Positions 29,172 to 36,617 of a stretch of DNA of 50,935 nt are shown here, one piece after another. The notes beneath the pieces were generated by a model. It was not told where the DNA came from, did not search any database, and saw nothing but the letters and a program-made list of their open reading frames with translations. The first letter of the stretch is position 1, and the number at the start of each line of letters is the position of its first letter. The position numbers and the translations under genes were made by a program. The DNA is from Gammaproteobacteria bacterium (GTDB lineage: Bacteria; Pseudomonadota; Gammaproteobacteria; CAIRSR01). Location of the stretch: positions 1-50,935 of the forward strand of contig CAUYTY010000066.1 of assembly GCA_963575655.1 (NCBI GenBank), in the 5' to 3' direction.

Positions 29172-29345
29172 TTAACTCAAGTTGCTACCTAATGCATTCT
29201 TCTCCTCTCTCCCTCCGGGAGAGGGGCCGGGAGTGAGGGCGTGATGCTGACGAATCAACAAATTCTTGCACTCACCCCAATCCTTCTCCCGGCGGAGAGA
29301 TAGGGACTTTTTGTTTCTCACCGCATAGGTAGCAACTTGGATTAA
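29172..29345. mobile_element. TTAA-type inverted repeat element
   Basis: TTAACTCAAGTTGCTACCTA (29172-29191) and TAGGTAGCAACTTGGATTAA (29326-29345) are inverted copies bounding 174 bp. The inside holds CTCTCCC..GGGAGAG and CTCCCGGCGGAG hairpins. It fills most of the gap between the VKOR gene and ubiV and is the clearest full-length member of this family in the window. Confidence 0.8.
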
Positions 29346-29410
29346 AGTTAGGAGAAAAATCTTTATTTCTTCTTGTTTCTGATGACAAAACTAAAGTTGA
29401 ATAAATTTAT

Positions 29411-30292
29411 ATGAAACTTGCGCTCGGTCCGGTTCTCTATTATTGGTCACAGGATACCTTGCTGGAATTCTATGAAAAGGTGGCTGGTTGGCCAGTAGAT
29501 ATTGTCTACCTGGGAGAGACGGTATGCTCTAAACGCCGGGCACTTTCGGTGACGGAGTGGCTGGAGGTGGGCGATCGTTTAGCGGCGGCAGGCAAAGAGG
29601 TAGTAATCTCCACGCTATCTTTGCTGGAGGCAGAATCAGAGCTTAAAACGCTACGACGCTGGTGTGAAAATGGAAAATTTTTGGTAGAGGCCAACGACAT
29701 GGCGGCCGTGAATCTGTTGGCAGGGCGGGTGCCTTTTATTACGGGTCCCACGGTGAATCTCTATAACCAACGTTCGCTACGCCTGCTCCATGGAATTGGA
29801 TTGAAGCGTTGGGTATTGCCGGTAGAATTATCGCGGGCCACGCTGGCTGATCTTCAGAAAGATCGACCGGAAGGACTGGAGGTTGAGGTATATGCCTATG
29901 GTCGCCTGCCGCTATCCATCTCCGCGCGTTGTTTTACCGCTCGTGCCCACAATCTGCCTAAAGACGATTGCCAATATCGTTGCCTTGATTACCCCGAAGG
30001 GATGGTGCTCTATTCTCAGGAAAACCAGCCCTTTTTGACCCTCAATGGGGTCCAGACTATGTCGGCACTTACCTACAACCTATTGGAAGAATTGCCGGAT
30101 ATGGCGGCTCTTCAAGTCGACGTGGTGCGAGTGAGTCCCCCGGCGCAACGTGCTGATCGGGTGATTGCTGCTTTTCGCGAGGCATTAGATGGTAAATCCG
30201 CGACTACGGCAGCTCTGGGTGTTCATTTACCACAAGGAGCTTGTAGTGGTTATTGGTTTGGGCGTCCTGGTATCGAGAATTCAAAAATCTAG
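29411..30292 (+). CDS. ubiV: Ubiquinone biosynthesis protein UbiV (U32 family)
   Basis: UbiV with UbiU and UbiT hydroxylates the ubiquinone ring without oxygen, so ubiquinone can be made in anaerobic conditions. The 293-residue protein matches E. coli YhbV closely in pattern: KLALGPVLYYWSQDTLLEFY at the start, VYLGETVCSKRRA, and FTARAHNLPKDDCQYRC. The four Cys ligands of the 4Fe-4S cluster are all present: Cys39, Cys174, Cys187 and Cys191. UbiU and UbiT are normally encoded next to it; neither is here, and a repeat element and a cation transporter flank it instead. The ribosome site is weak. Confidence 0.93.
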   Translation: MKLALGPVLYYWSQDTLLEFYEKVAGWPVDIVYLGETVCSKRRALSVTEWLEVGDRLAAAGKEVVISTLSLLEAESELKTLRRWCENGKFLVEANDMAAVNLLAGRVPFITGPTVNLYNQRSLRLLHGIGLKRWVLPVELSRATLADLQKDRPEGLEVEVYAYGRLPLSISARCFTARAHNLPKDDCQYRCLDYPEGMVLYSQENQPFLTLNGVQTMSALTYNLLEELPDMAALQVDVVRVSPPAQRADRVIAAFREALDGKSATTAALGVHLPQGACSGYWFGRPGIENSKI

Positions 30293-30500
30293 ATAATCCA
30301 AGTTCTACCTAGTGCTTGGTCGAAAACTCCGGTTCTGTGTTCTGCAACCCTCCGGGTTGCAAAGTCAAGACTGTTTTCAGTCAGGCACTACCTATCCATC
30401 CTTGGTAGGTATACCGTTGGCGTGTCTAAGGAAACTACAACACTCCCTCTGCGCAACCTTACGTGGATGGCTCTTTATTAGACTTTTTTTCGGGAAGACT
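30293..30500. repeat. Hairpin-rich gap with REP-like repeat
   Basis: The gap contains a TTAA-type end motif (AATCCAAGTTCTACCTAGTG, 30295-30314), a GCAACCC..GGGTTGC hairpin (30343-30359), a TACCTATCC..GGTAGGTA stem, and a reverse copy of the CCACCAGCGTAAAGTTGCGC family at 30411-30470. No gene is seen. Its hairpins argue against an upstream start for the transporter gene. Confidence 0.75.
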
Positions 30501-31199
30501 ATGGCTGATTGTTGTAGCAATAAGGCTTGCGAGATTGATGCGCTTCGCTATCGTCAAAGTTCAACACTTAAAATCGTATTGGCGATTAACGCCTGCATGT
30601 TTGTAATCGAGTTGAGTGCTGGATTAATGGCTAGCTCAGTCGCATTGGTAGCAGATTCGTTGGATATGCTAGGCGATGCCTTCGTATATGCCTTTAGTCT
30701 CTACGTGGTCGCACGTGGTGCAAGAATGAAGGCGGTTGCTGCTTTGTTCAAAGGTGGCATCATGACGGTGTTTGGTCTTTTTGTCTTTGCTCAGGCAATC
30801 TATAAAATAATTGTTTCGCAGGTACCGGTGTTCGAGACAATCGGGATCGTTGGCCTATTGGCGCTGGTGATGAATAGTCTATGTTTGACGTTGCTCTGGC
30901 GGCATCGGAGCGATGATATCAATATGAATTCGGTTTGGTTGTGTTCCCGCAATGATATCATTGCGAATGTCTCAGTATTGTTTGCGGGGTTAGGCGTGTG
31001 GCTGATGGGATCGGCTTGGCCCGATATCTTGGTAGGATTCGCGTTGGCGGTTCTTTTTATCAAGTCAGCATGGTTTGTATTACACCGGGCATTTGTAGAG
31101 CTGCGTACCATTGATGGACACAATCCACAGCAGCAACCATCGGTGCAAAAGATTAAAATTCCTTTATTTCGCATACCAAGGACAGGGCCACCAGCGTAA
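30501..31199 (+). CDS. Cation transporter, cation-diffusion-facilitator-like
   Basis: The 232-residue protein begins with a Cys-rich tip (ADCCSNKACEID) likely to bind metal, then about six hydrophobic helices. The segment VALVADSLDMLGDAFVYAF (about 48-66) is the CDF TM2 motif with acidic site Asp55/Asp59. The TM5 motif reads CSRNDIIANVSVL, with Asp152 and Asn156 in place of HxxxD. CDF proteins export Zn2+, Co2+, Fe2+ or similar by H+ antiport; the ligand change makes the ion uncertain, and the usual cytoplasmic C-terminal domain is short or absent. ATG 30501 has GGGAAG upstream. Its last codons and stop lie inside the REP-like repeat starting at 31188. Confidence 0.8.
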   Translation: MADCCSNKACEIDALRYRQSSTLKIVLAINACMFVIELSAGLMASSVALVADSLDMLGDAFVYAFSLYVVARGARMKAVAALFKGGIMTVFGLFVFAQAIYKIIVSQVPVFETIGIVGLLALVMNSLCLTLLWRHRSDDINMNSVWLCSRNDIIANVSVLFAGLGVWLMGSAWPDILVGFALAVLFIKSAWFVLHRAFVELRTIDGHNPQQQPSVQKIKIPLFRIPRTGPPA

Positions 31200-31556
31200 A
31201 ATTGTGCACCAACAGTCTTGAAGTAGTTGAATGGATGTGGGTTGGAGGATAAGAAGAATTTCACCCCAAAGGGGTCGTATCAGAGGGAGAACCTCATGCC
31301 CCAATCCTTATCGACAGTTTATATCCATCTCGTATTTTCGACAAAGAACTGAGATCTGTTTCTGCACAACACCGATTTGCGCTCTGAAATGCACGTCTAC
31401 CTTAGCGGGGTTTCAAGAAATCCTGAATGCCCACCGACCATCATTGGCGGCACGGAAGGGGATTGCGGCATGAATGCAGCAACCCCGGGCTAGAAGATGA
31501 TGCCCCTTTGGGGCAACACACCCATAGGGCGTGAGTGCGCAACTTTACGTTGGTGG
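31188..31556. mobile_element. REP-like inverted repeats flanking a dead RAYT
   Basis: CCACCAGCGTAAAATTGTGC (31188-31207) and the inverted GCGCAACTTTACGTTGGTGG (31537-31556) bound 369 bp. A decayed IS200-type transposase lies inside. Other copies of the same repeat occur at 30411-30470 and 48135-48202. RAYT transposases are known to sit between REP palindromes that they mobilise, and this arrangement fits. Confidence 0.65.
31296..31469 (+). pseudogene. IS200/RAYT-type transposase, N-terminal remnant
   Basis: From ATG 31296 the frame reads MPQSLSTVYIHLVFSTKN, the typical start of Y1 (tyrosine-HUH) transposases. A TGA at 31350-31352 then stands where the family has Arg. The same frame goes on with DLFLHNTDLRSEMHVYLSGV and NPECPPTIIGG. 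The HUH motif and catalytic Tyr, which lie further on, are missing. It is inactive twice over: a nonsense codon and a C-terminal deletion. The CGA-to-TGA change is a simple transition. Confidence 0.8.
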
Positions 31557-31712
31557 CCAAGGGTAAGGTACAAACCCACAAATCCTCACGACCTGAGAGA
31601 GACCGTGAGTGAACGTTCATTGCAACCGCTGTTGGATTGTCATTTTGGCAATTATTGCCAGAGTGACGAACCGATATAAGCAACGTGAGCGATGTCCGGC
31701 AATGTCTAATAC

Positions 31713-32333
31713 CTAGATCTTTTGTATGATGCCGAGAATAATCGAGAATATCATTTCTATATCCTCTGGTACACGATAGGTGTGGAGGTCTCTACAAATA
31801 TTGCGATGTTTTCTCTGTAAAATACAAAAACGCCACAGCTCGCCAATACTCACCGCGCCATAGATCAATTCTGGGGTGTTTTCTTTCTCACTTTTGTCGA
31901 GTGTAATAAGTTCTGCGGTGAGTTGGTTGAAGCCTTTGTCTAGGTCTCCTTTTTTTGCTTCTATTACGACCAATTCTTGTTCTGAGCGGATTAAATAATC
32001 GAGCGATCCACCGAGTTTGTTGTCGATTTCTATGGGATACTCAACGTGTATTCTTGCTTTAGCGTAGAGTAAGACGCTCCATAAGATCGGGGCTATCATA
32101 AAATCCCTTTTGGCCATCTCGGAGTTTAGACTAATCTTTGGCAGGATTTCGTAAAAGTTTTCTTGCAGGTGTAGAATTTCTTTTTGATTGAAACTCGGTG
32201 CGGTGGGAAGCTCCAGGATTCTAGTCTCGAATGAATACCCAAACTCGTTGGCGATGTCTTCCGTTGGATTATTGAAATCAAAATAATCACTGAAGGTATA
32301 TTTTTTTCCTTCTTTAAAAAATAGTTTGCTCAC
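31713..32333 (-). CDS. PD-(D/E)XK nuclease-like protein, unknown role
   Basis: The 206-residue protein shows a core typical of restriction-endonuclease folds: GGSLDYLI (Asp112), a strand with VVIEAKKGD (Glu125, Lys127), and a helix with FNQLTAEL (Gln137). This is the pattern of type I restriction R-subunit N-termini and of a group of uncharacterised proteins I recall from cyanobacteria and sulfur bacteria. The DNA is more A/T-rich than its neighbours, which suggests transfer. The start is GTG 32333, two bases after the yggS stop, so it is probably translated with yggS. Whether it cuts DNA is unknown; no partner methylase is near. Confidence 0.7.
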   Translation of the reverse strand: MSKLFFKEGKKYTFSDYFDFNNPTEDIANEFGYSFETRILELPTAPSFNQKEILHLQENFYEILPKISLNSEMAKRDFMIAPILWSVLLYAKARIHVEYPIEIDNKLGGSLDYLIRSEQELVVIEAKKGDLDKGFNQLTAELITLDKSEKENTPELIYGAVSIGELWRFCILQRKHRNICRDLHTYRVPEDIEMIFSIILGIIQKI

Positions 32334-32335
32334 GG

Positions 32336-33070
32336 CTAATTTCCAGGTTGAGTGGCGAAGATTTCGGGATGGCTAGTGTCGGTTCTTGCTCCGAAAAGCG
32401 CCGTTCCGATTCGCACCATAGTAGCTCCCTCAGCGACTGCGGCTTCTAAGTCGTCAGACATGCCCATCGAGAGGGTATCTAGTTCAAGTCCTTGGCTTCG
32501 GAGAGACTCGAACAATTCGCGCAAGGCACGGAAGGGGGTGCGGGCCATGGTGATGTCGGCATTCTCCGCGAGAGGGGCGGGGATGGTCATTAGGCCGCGC
32601 AAACATAGATTCGGTAAGGCCGCTACTGCCTGGGCCAGTTCCAAAAGATCAGTAGGGGACACCCCAGATTTGGTTTGCTCACCACTGACATTGACCTCCA
32701 AGCAGATATTGAGAGGCGGTAATTCCGGTGGGCGTTGGGCACTGAGGCGTTGCGCTATTTTCAGTCGATCTACGCTATGAACCCACTGGAACAAACCTGC
32801 CACTGTGCGAGTTTTGTTGGATTGCAGTGGCCCGATAAAGTGCCATTCTAGATCGAGGTCTGCGAGCAGCGGGAGTTTGGTTTGTGCTTCCTGAAGATAA
32901 TTCTCACCGAAGCATCTCTGCCCGGCCATTGCCAATACCCGAACGCTTGATGCGGGGTGAGTTTTACTTACGGCCAAGATCTGAGTACTACCCTCTGACC
33001 TTCCCGCTACCCATTCCGCAGCATGTAGTCGGGCGATTACTTGAGTGCGTTGCCAGGCAAGATCAATCAT
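32336..33070 (-). CDS. yggS: YggS-family pyridoxal phosphate homeostasis protein
   Basis: YggS (PLPBP, COG0325) binds pyridoxal 5'-phosphate and keeps B6 vitamers and amino/keto-acid pools balanced; it has no known catalysis. The 244-residue protein has the alanine-racemase-like TIM barrel: ILAVSKTHPASSVR with the PLP Lys, GENYLQEAQTK, WHFIGPLQSNK and LSMGMSDDLEAAVAEGATMV. The phosphate-binding VRIGTALFG follows. ATG 33070 has AAGGGGA upstream and gives the family start; the frame is open to 33157. It is divergent from pilT, a classic gammaproteobacterial order. The usual downstream proC/yggT genes are replaced here by the PD-(D/E)XK-like gene. Confidence 0.94.
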   Translation of the reverse strand: MIDLAWQRTQVIARLHAAEWVAGRSEGSTQILAVSKTHPASSVRVLAMAGQRCFGENYLQEAQTKLPLLADLDLEWHFIGPLQSNKTRTVAGLFQWVHSVDRLKIAQRLSAQRPPELPPLNICLEVNVSGEQTKSGVSPTDLLELAQAVAALPNLCLRGLMTIPAPLAENADITMARTPFRALRELFESLRSQGLELDTLSMGMSDDLEAAVAEGATMVRIGTALFGARTDTSHPEIFATQPGN

Positions 33071-33277
33071 GATTGTGGTCCCCTTGGTAGACGAAGATTT
33101 AGTAATCGTTCCCCCGTTCGTTGGGAGGAGTAAGCGGTTACGAAGATAATCTCTCACCGGCTTGCAGATTCATCCCACTGGTAAACTGAGAAAACGGGTA
33201 AATTCAGCTACCGGTATTTCAGTTGCCCTTTACATCTAATTCGCGGGTAGGCTCGCGATTCTTGAGAGGTATAGCCG

Positions 33278-34312
33278 ATGGATATTACTGAACTCTTAAC
33301 CTTCAGCGTCAAGAGCGAGGCGTCCGACCTCCACCTTTCCGCTGGATTGCCGCCCATGATTCGTATTCATGGTGAGGTCAAACGGGTCAATGTTCCCCCT
33401 CTCGATCACAAAGGGGTGCATGGCCTACTTTACGATATCATGAATGACCGTCAGCGCAAGGATTTTGAAGAGAAATTTGAAACCGACTTCTCTTTCGAGG
33501 TCCCAGGGTTGGCACGTTTTCGTGTCAATGCCTTCAATCACAATCGGGGCGCGGGGGGGGTTCTTCGCACCATTCCCTCCGTGATCAAAAGTCTGGAACA
33601 ACTGGGCGCCCCCGAGGTATTTAAAACTCTCGCCGACAATCGGCGCGGAATGGTATTGGTGACCGGCCCTACCGGATCAGGAAAGTCTACCACGCTGGCC
33701 GCTATGGTCGATTACAAGAACAATACGGAATTCGGGCACATCCTTACCATCGAGGACCCTATCGAATTTGTGCATCAGAGTAAGAAGTGTCTGGTGAACC
33801 AGCGCGAGGTTCACCGCGATACTTTGGGTTTCTCGGAGGCGCTCCGTTCTGCTTTGCGCGAGGATCCCGATATCATCCTGGTGGGAGAAATGCGGGACCT
33901 GGAAACCATTCGCTTGGCCTTGAGTGCGGCCGAGACAGGCCATTTGGTGTTCGGTACCCTGCATACCAGTTCTGCGGCAAAAACCATCGACCGTATTGTC
34001 GATGTGTTTCCTGCAGCAGAAAAGGAGATGATCCGTTCGATGCTTTCAGAGTCGCTACGGGGTGTTATCTCCCAGGTGTTGCTGAAAAAGGAAGGGGGCG
34101 GACGGGTGGCAGCCCATGAAATTATGATCGGTACGCCGGCAATCCGTAACCTAATTCGTGAGAACAAGATCCCGCAGATGTATTCTGCCATCCAAACCGG
34201 TCAGGCGATTGGGATGCAGACCCTTGATCAGAATCTCCAAGATCTCGTTCGGCGGGGGGTGGTGAGTCGGGCAAATGCTCGTATCTATGCGCAGAATAAG
34301 GATGCATTCTAA
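33278..34312 (+). CDS. pilT: Type IV pilus retraction ATPase PilT
   Basis: PilT is the hexameric cytoplasmic ATPase that depolymerises type IV pili for twitching. The 344-residue length is standard. It has Walker A GPTGSGKSTT (about residue 130), the Asp box IEDPIEFVHQSKKCLVNQRE, Walker B DIILVGEMRDLETI and the His box TLHTSSAAKTIDR. The PilT-specific AIRNLIRE motif near residue 288 is present, so it should be a retraction rather than an extension ATPase. GAGAGGT precedes the ATG by eight bases. It shares a one-base overlap with pilU. Confidence 0.97.
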   Translation: MDITELLTFSVKSEASDLHLSAGLPPMIRIHGEVKRVNVPPLDHKGVHGLLYDIMNDRQRKDFEEKFETDFSFEVPGLARFRVNAFNHNRGAGGVLRTIPSVIKSLEQLGAPEVFKTLADNRRGMVLVTGPTGSGKSTTLAAMVDYKNNTEFGHILTIEDPIEFVHQSKKCLVNQREVHRDTLGFSEALRSALREDPDIILVGEMRDLETIRLALSAAETGHLVFGTLHTSSAAKTIDRIVDVFPAAEKEMIRSMLSESLRGVISQVLLKKEGGGRVAAHEIMIGTPAIRNLIRENKIPQMYSAIQTGQAIGMQTLDQNLQDLVRRGVVSRANARIYAQNKDAF

Positions 34313-35451
34313 TGGATTTCAATGCCCTCCTTAAATTGATGACGCACAAACATGCCTCGGATTTGTTTATCACTGTGGATATGCCGCCGACTCTCAAGGT
34401 TGATGGCAAACTTGCCCCGGTTATTCCGAATGCACTTACCCCCGAACAGGTGCGTGAGGTGGCATATTCGATTATGAATAGTGAGCAACGGGAGGAATTC
34501 GAGCGTACCCGCGAGTGTAATTTCGCGGTCAGCTCTCCCAATATGGGGCGGTTTCGGGTTAATGTTTTCCAACAACGCAACCATATTGGGATGGTGGCGC
34601 GCCGGATTGAGAGTCGGATCCCCAGCCTGGATGAGCTAGGAATGCCACAGGTGCTCAAACAGGTCGCTATGACAAAGCGTGGCCTGATTATTTTCGTGGG
34701 TGGTACCGGTACTGGGAAGTCGAGTTCATTGGCGGCGATGATTGGTTACCGTAATCAGAATTCTAGTGGCCATATTATTACGATTGAAGACCCGATCGAG
34801 TTTATTCACCAACACGCGGGCTGTATTATCACTCAACGTGAAGTTGGGGTTGATACAGTGTCTTACGATATGGCGCTGAAAAACACCCTGCGTCAGGCCC
34901 CTGATGTTATTCTGATTGGTGAGATTCGTTCTCGGGAGACAATGGAACATGCCATTGTCTTTGCCGAGACCGGACATTTATGCCTTTCTACATTACATGC
35001 GACCAGCGCCAATCAGGCGCTGGATCGGATCGTCAATTTCTTTTCCGAAGACCGTCGCCAGCAATTGTTATTAGACCTCTCGCTCAATCTGCGGGCGATT
35101 ATTGCACAACGCCTGATTCCGCGTCGTGATGGTCAGGGGCGACAGGTAGCGGTGGAGGTATTAGTTAATTCGCCGGTAGTAGCTGATCTACTGCTGAAGG
35201 GCGAGATTGCAATGCTCAAGGAGGTTATGCGCCGTTCCACTGATGAGGGAATGAAGACTTTCGACCAATCCATCTACGAAATCTATCGTGAGGATATTAT
35301 CAGTGAGACGGATGCCATTCACTATGCGGATTCGGCCAACGATGTGCGGTTAATGATTAAACGAGGCAAGGAAAGTAAGGCTGCCAATCTGGAGGAGACT
35401 CCCTTTCGTCCGTTAGATACCGGTACTCGATTAAACACCGGGGGACGTTGA
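34312..35451 (+). CDS. pilU: PilT-dependent retraction ATPase PilU
   Basis: PilU assists PilT in forceful pilus retraction. The 379-residue protein is a paralogue of the preceding gene: Walker A GGTGTGKSSS, IEDPIEFIHQHAGCIITQRE, Walker B DVILIGEIRSRETM and TLHATSANQALDR. It has the longer C-terminus, ending in a Thr/Arg-rich tail, that marks PilU. Its ATG overlaps the TAA of pilT by one base (TAATG), so translation is coupled. No other pil genes lie near, as is usual for this pair. Confidence 0.95.
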   Translation: MDFNALLKLMTHKHASDLFITVDMPPTLKVDGKLAPVIPNALTPEQVREVAYSIMNSEQREEFERTRECNFAVSSPNMGRFRVNVFQQRNHIGMVARRIESRIPSLDELGMPQVLKQVAMTKRGLIIFVGGTGTGKSSSLAAMIGYRNQNSSGHIITIEDPIEFIHQHAGCIITQREVGVDTVSYDMALKNTLRQAPDVILIGEIRSRETMEHAIVFAETGHLCLSTLHATSANQALDRIVNFFSEDRRQQLLLDLSLNLRAIIAQRLIPRRDGQGRQVAVEVLVNSPVVADLLLKGEIAMLKEVMRRSTDEGMKTFDQSIYEIYREDIISETDAIHYADSANDVRLMIKRGKESKAANLEETPFRPLDTGTRLNTGGR

Positions 35452-35927
35452 AAGGGGAACCCGCGTAGATACCGTCTTGTCTGTCAATGGGGGGTGGAAA
35501 ATGTTTAAAATTTTACGGAAGAATCATTACCATTAGAATGGAAATCGCGCTCCGTGTGGACTAAAGAGCGAATGTCGCAAGCGAGCGTGTGAATAAAGTT
35601 GGAATAACTCGCTTAGTGTATTTAAGCGAGTTATTCCAACTTTATTCACACTCATTCACTCTTTGCCCACACTCCATCACGATAGTTTGATGCTGGACTC
35701 GTGAGTTCAAAAAATGGCGTTGGTGCGTGGATAATGTCCGTACTGCTTGCAGGCGGAATTCCCCCTACCCCTATTTTCTCAGGGCGCAGCTTCCCCTACC
35801 CGCACGGAAACGGGCATGCCCAGGTAGGTCATTTTGTGGGTGGTGTTCCAGACTTGGGTAGTTTCAACCTTGAAGTGCAACACCTTAGTGTCCAAACCTA
35901 ATTGTCTAAACCAAACTTAGAGATATT
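35452..35927. other. Intergenic gap with a large palindrome
   Basis: The 476 bp between pilU and the OmpR-type regulator contain a 29-bp perfect inverted repeat (separate entry). The outer flanks 35553-35575 and 35652-35674 continue the pairing imperfectly. An open frame at 35701-35901 starts at GTG with no ribosome site and no domain, and is not credited. The rest may hold the regulator's promoter. Confidence 0.7.
35587..35651. repeat. 29-bp perfect inverted repeat with 7-base loop
   Basis: GTGTGAATAAAGTTGGAATA and nine further bases (35587-35615) are exactly complementary to 35623-35651. The stem contains AACTCGCTTA next to the loop GTGTATT. It lies 135 bp after the pilU stop. It could be a strong bidirectional terminator, a cruciform or a recombination site; there is no T tract after the stem. 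Confidence 0.85.
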
Positions 35928-36617
35928 ATGCACCTATTAATGGTCGAAGATAATCCGGATTTGGTCGCCAATGTGGTTGACTTTCTCGAGGACCATGGGC
36001 ACACCCTAGATATTGCCTATAATGGGTTTTCTGCCCTAGGATTTGCGCTGGAGAAAAATTACGATGCTATGATTCTTGATTTAATGTTACCGGGTTTATC
36101 TGGCTTTGAAGTCTGCTCCAAATTACGTAACTCAGGACTATCCATCCCAATTCTGATGCTCACCGCTCGCGATGGGCTGGATGATAAACTGGAGGGATTC
36201 GCCTGTGGGGCGGATGATTATTTAATAAAACCTTTCGCCCTACTGGAGTTGGAGGCACGCTTGCTGGCCATTGCGCGTCGTGGTCAGTCTGCATCGCTGG
36301 GCGAAGCGGCGGAGCATTTGCGGGTGGCAGACTTGGACCTGGATCTTGCTACCCGTCGCCTCACTCGCGCTGAGAGCGTTTTAGATCTACCACCCATCCC
36401 TATGAAGTTATTGGAGGCCCTAATGCGGCGGGCGCCGCACCTGGTCAGCCGGGCGGAGCTAGAGCGTACGATTTGGGGCGATGAACCACCAGATAGCGAC
36501 GCCCTGCGTGCCCACCTACATCTGCTGCGTCAGATCATCGACAAGCCATTTTCGCATCCGCTGCTCCATACGGTGCGTGGTTTTGGTTATCGACTGGGCG
36601 ACGATGAAAAACTTTAG
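35928..36617 (+). CDS. OmpR/PhoB-family response regulator
   Basis: The 229-residue regulator has a receiver domain (acidic Asp8, phospho-acceptor Asp51 in MILDLMLPG, Lys in LIKPFALLELEARL) and a winged-helix DNA-binding domain (about residues 130-225) ending in HTVRGFGYRLGDD. The order and length are those of QseB/PmrA-like regulators. The last 14 bases overlap the start of the sensor kinase gene, so they form a two-gene operon. It should control transcription on phosphorylation. The next gene, a SulP transporter, may be a target, but there is no direct evidence. Confidence 0.93.
   Translation: MHLLMVEDNPDLVANVVDFLEDHGHTLDIAYNGFSALGFALEKNYDAMILDLMLPGLSGFEVCSKLRNSGLSIPILMLTARDGLDDKLEGFACGADDYLIKPFALLELEARLLAIARRGQSASLGEAAEHLRVADLDLDLATRRLTRAESVLDLPPIPMKLLEALMRRAPHLVSRAELERTIWGDEPPDSDALRAHLHLLRQIIDKPFSHPLLHTVRGFGYRLGDDEKL

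Noticed and set aside
30312-30500. N-terminal extension of the CDF-like transporter
   Set aside because: The stretch lies in hairpins and a dispersed repeat; ATG 30501 has a ribosome site.
35701-35901. 66-codon frame after the large palindrome
   Set aside because: GTG start without a ribosome site, no domain, Pro/Gly-rich.
36481-36603. Longer start for the sensor kinase
   Set aside because: It would run inside the DNA-binding part of the regulator gene; ATG 36604 gives the normal membrane start.
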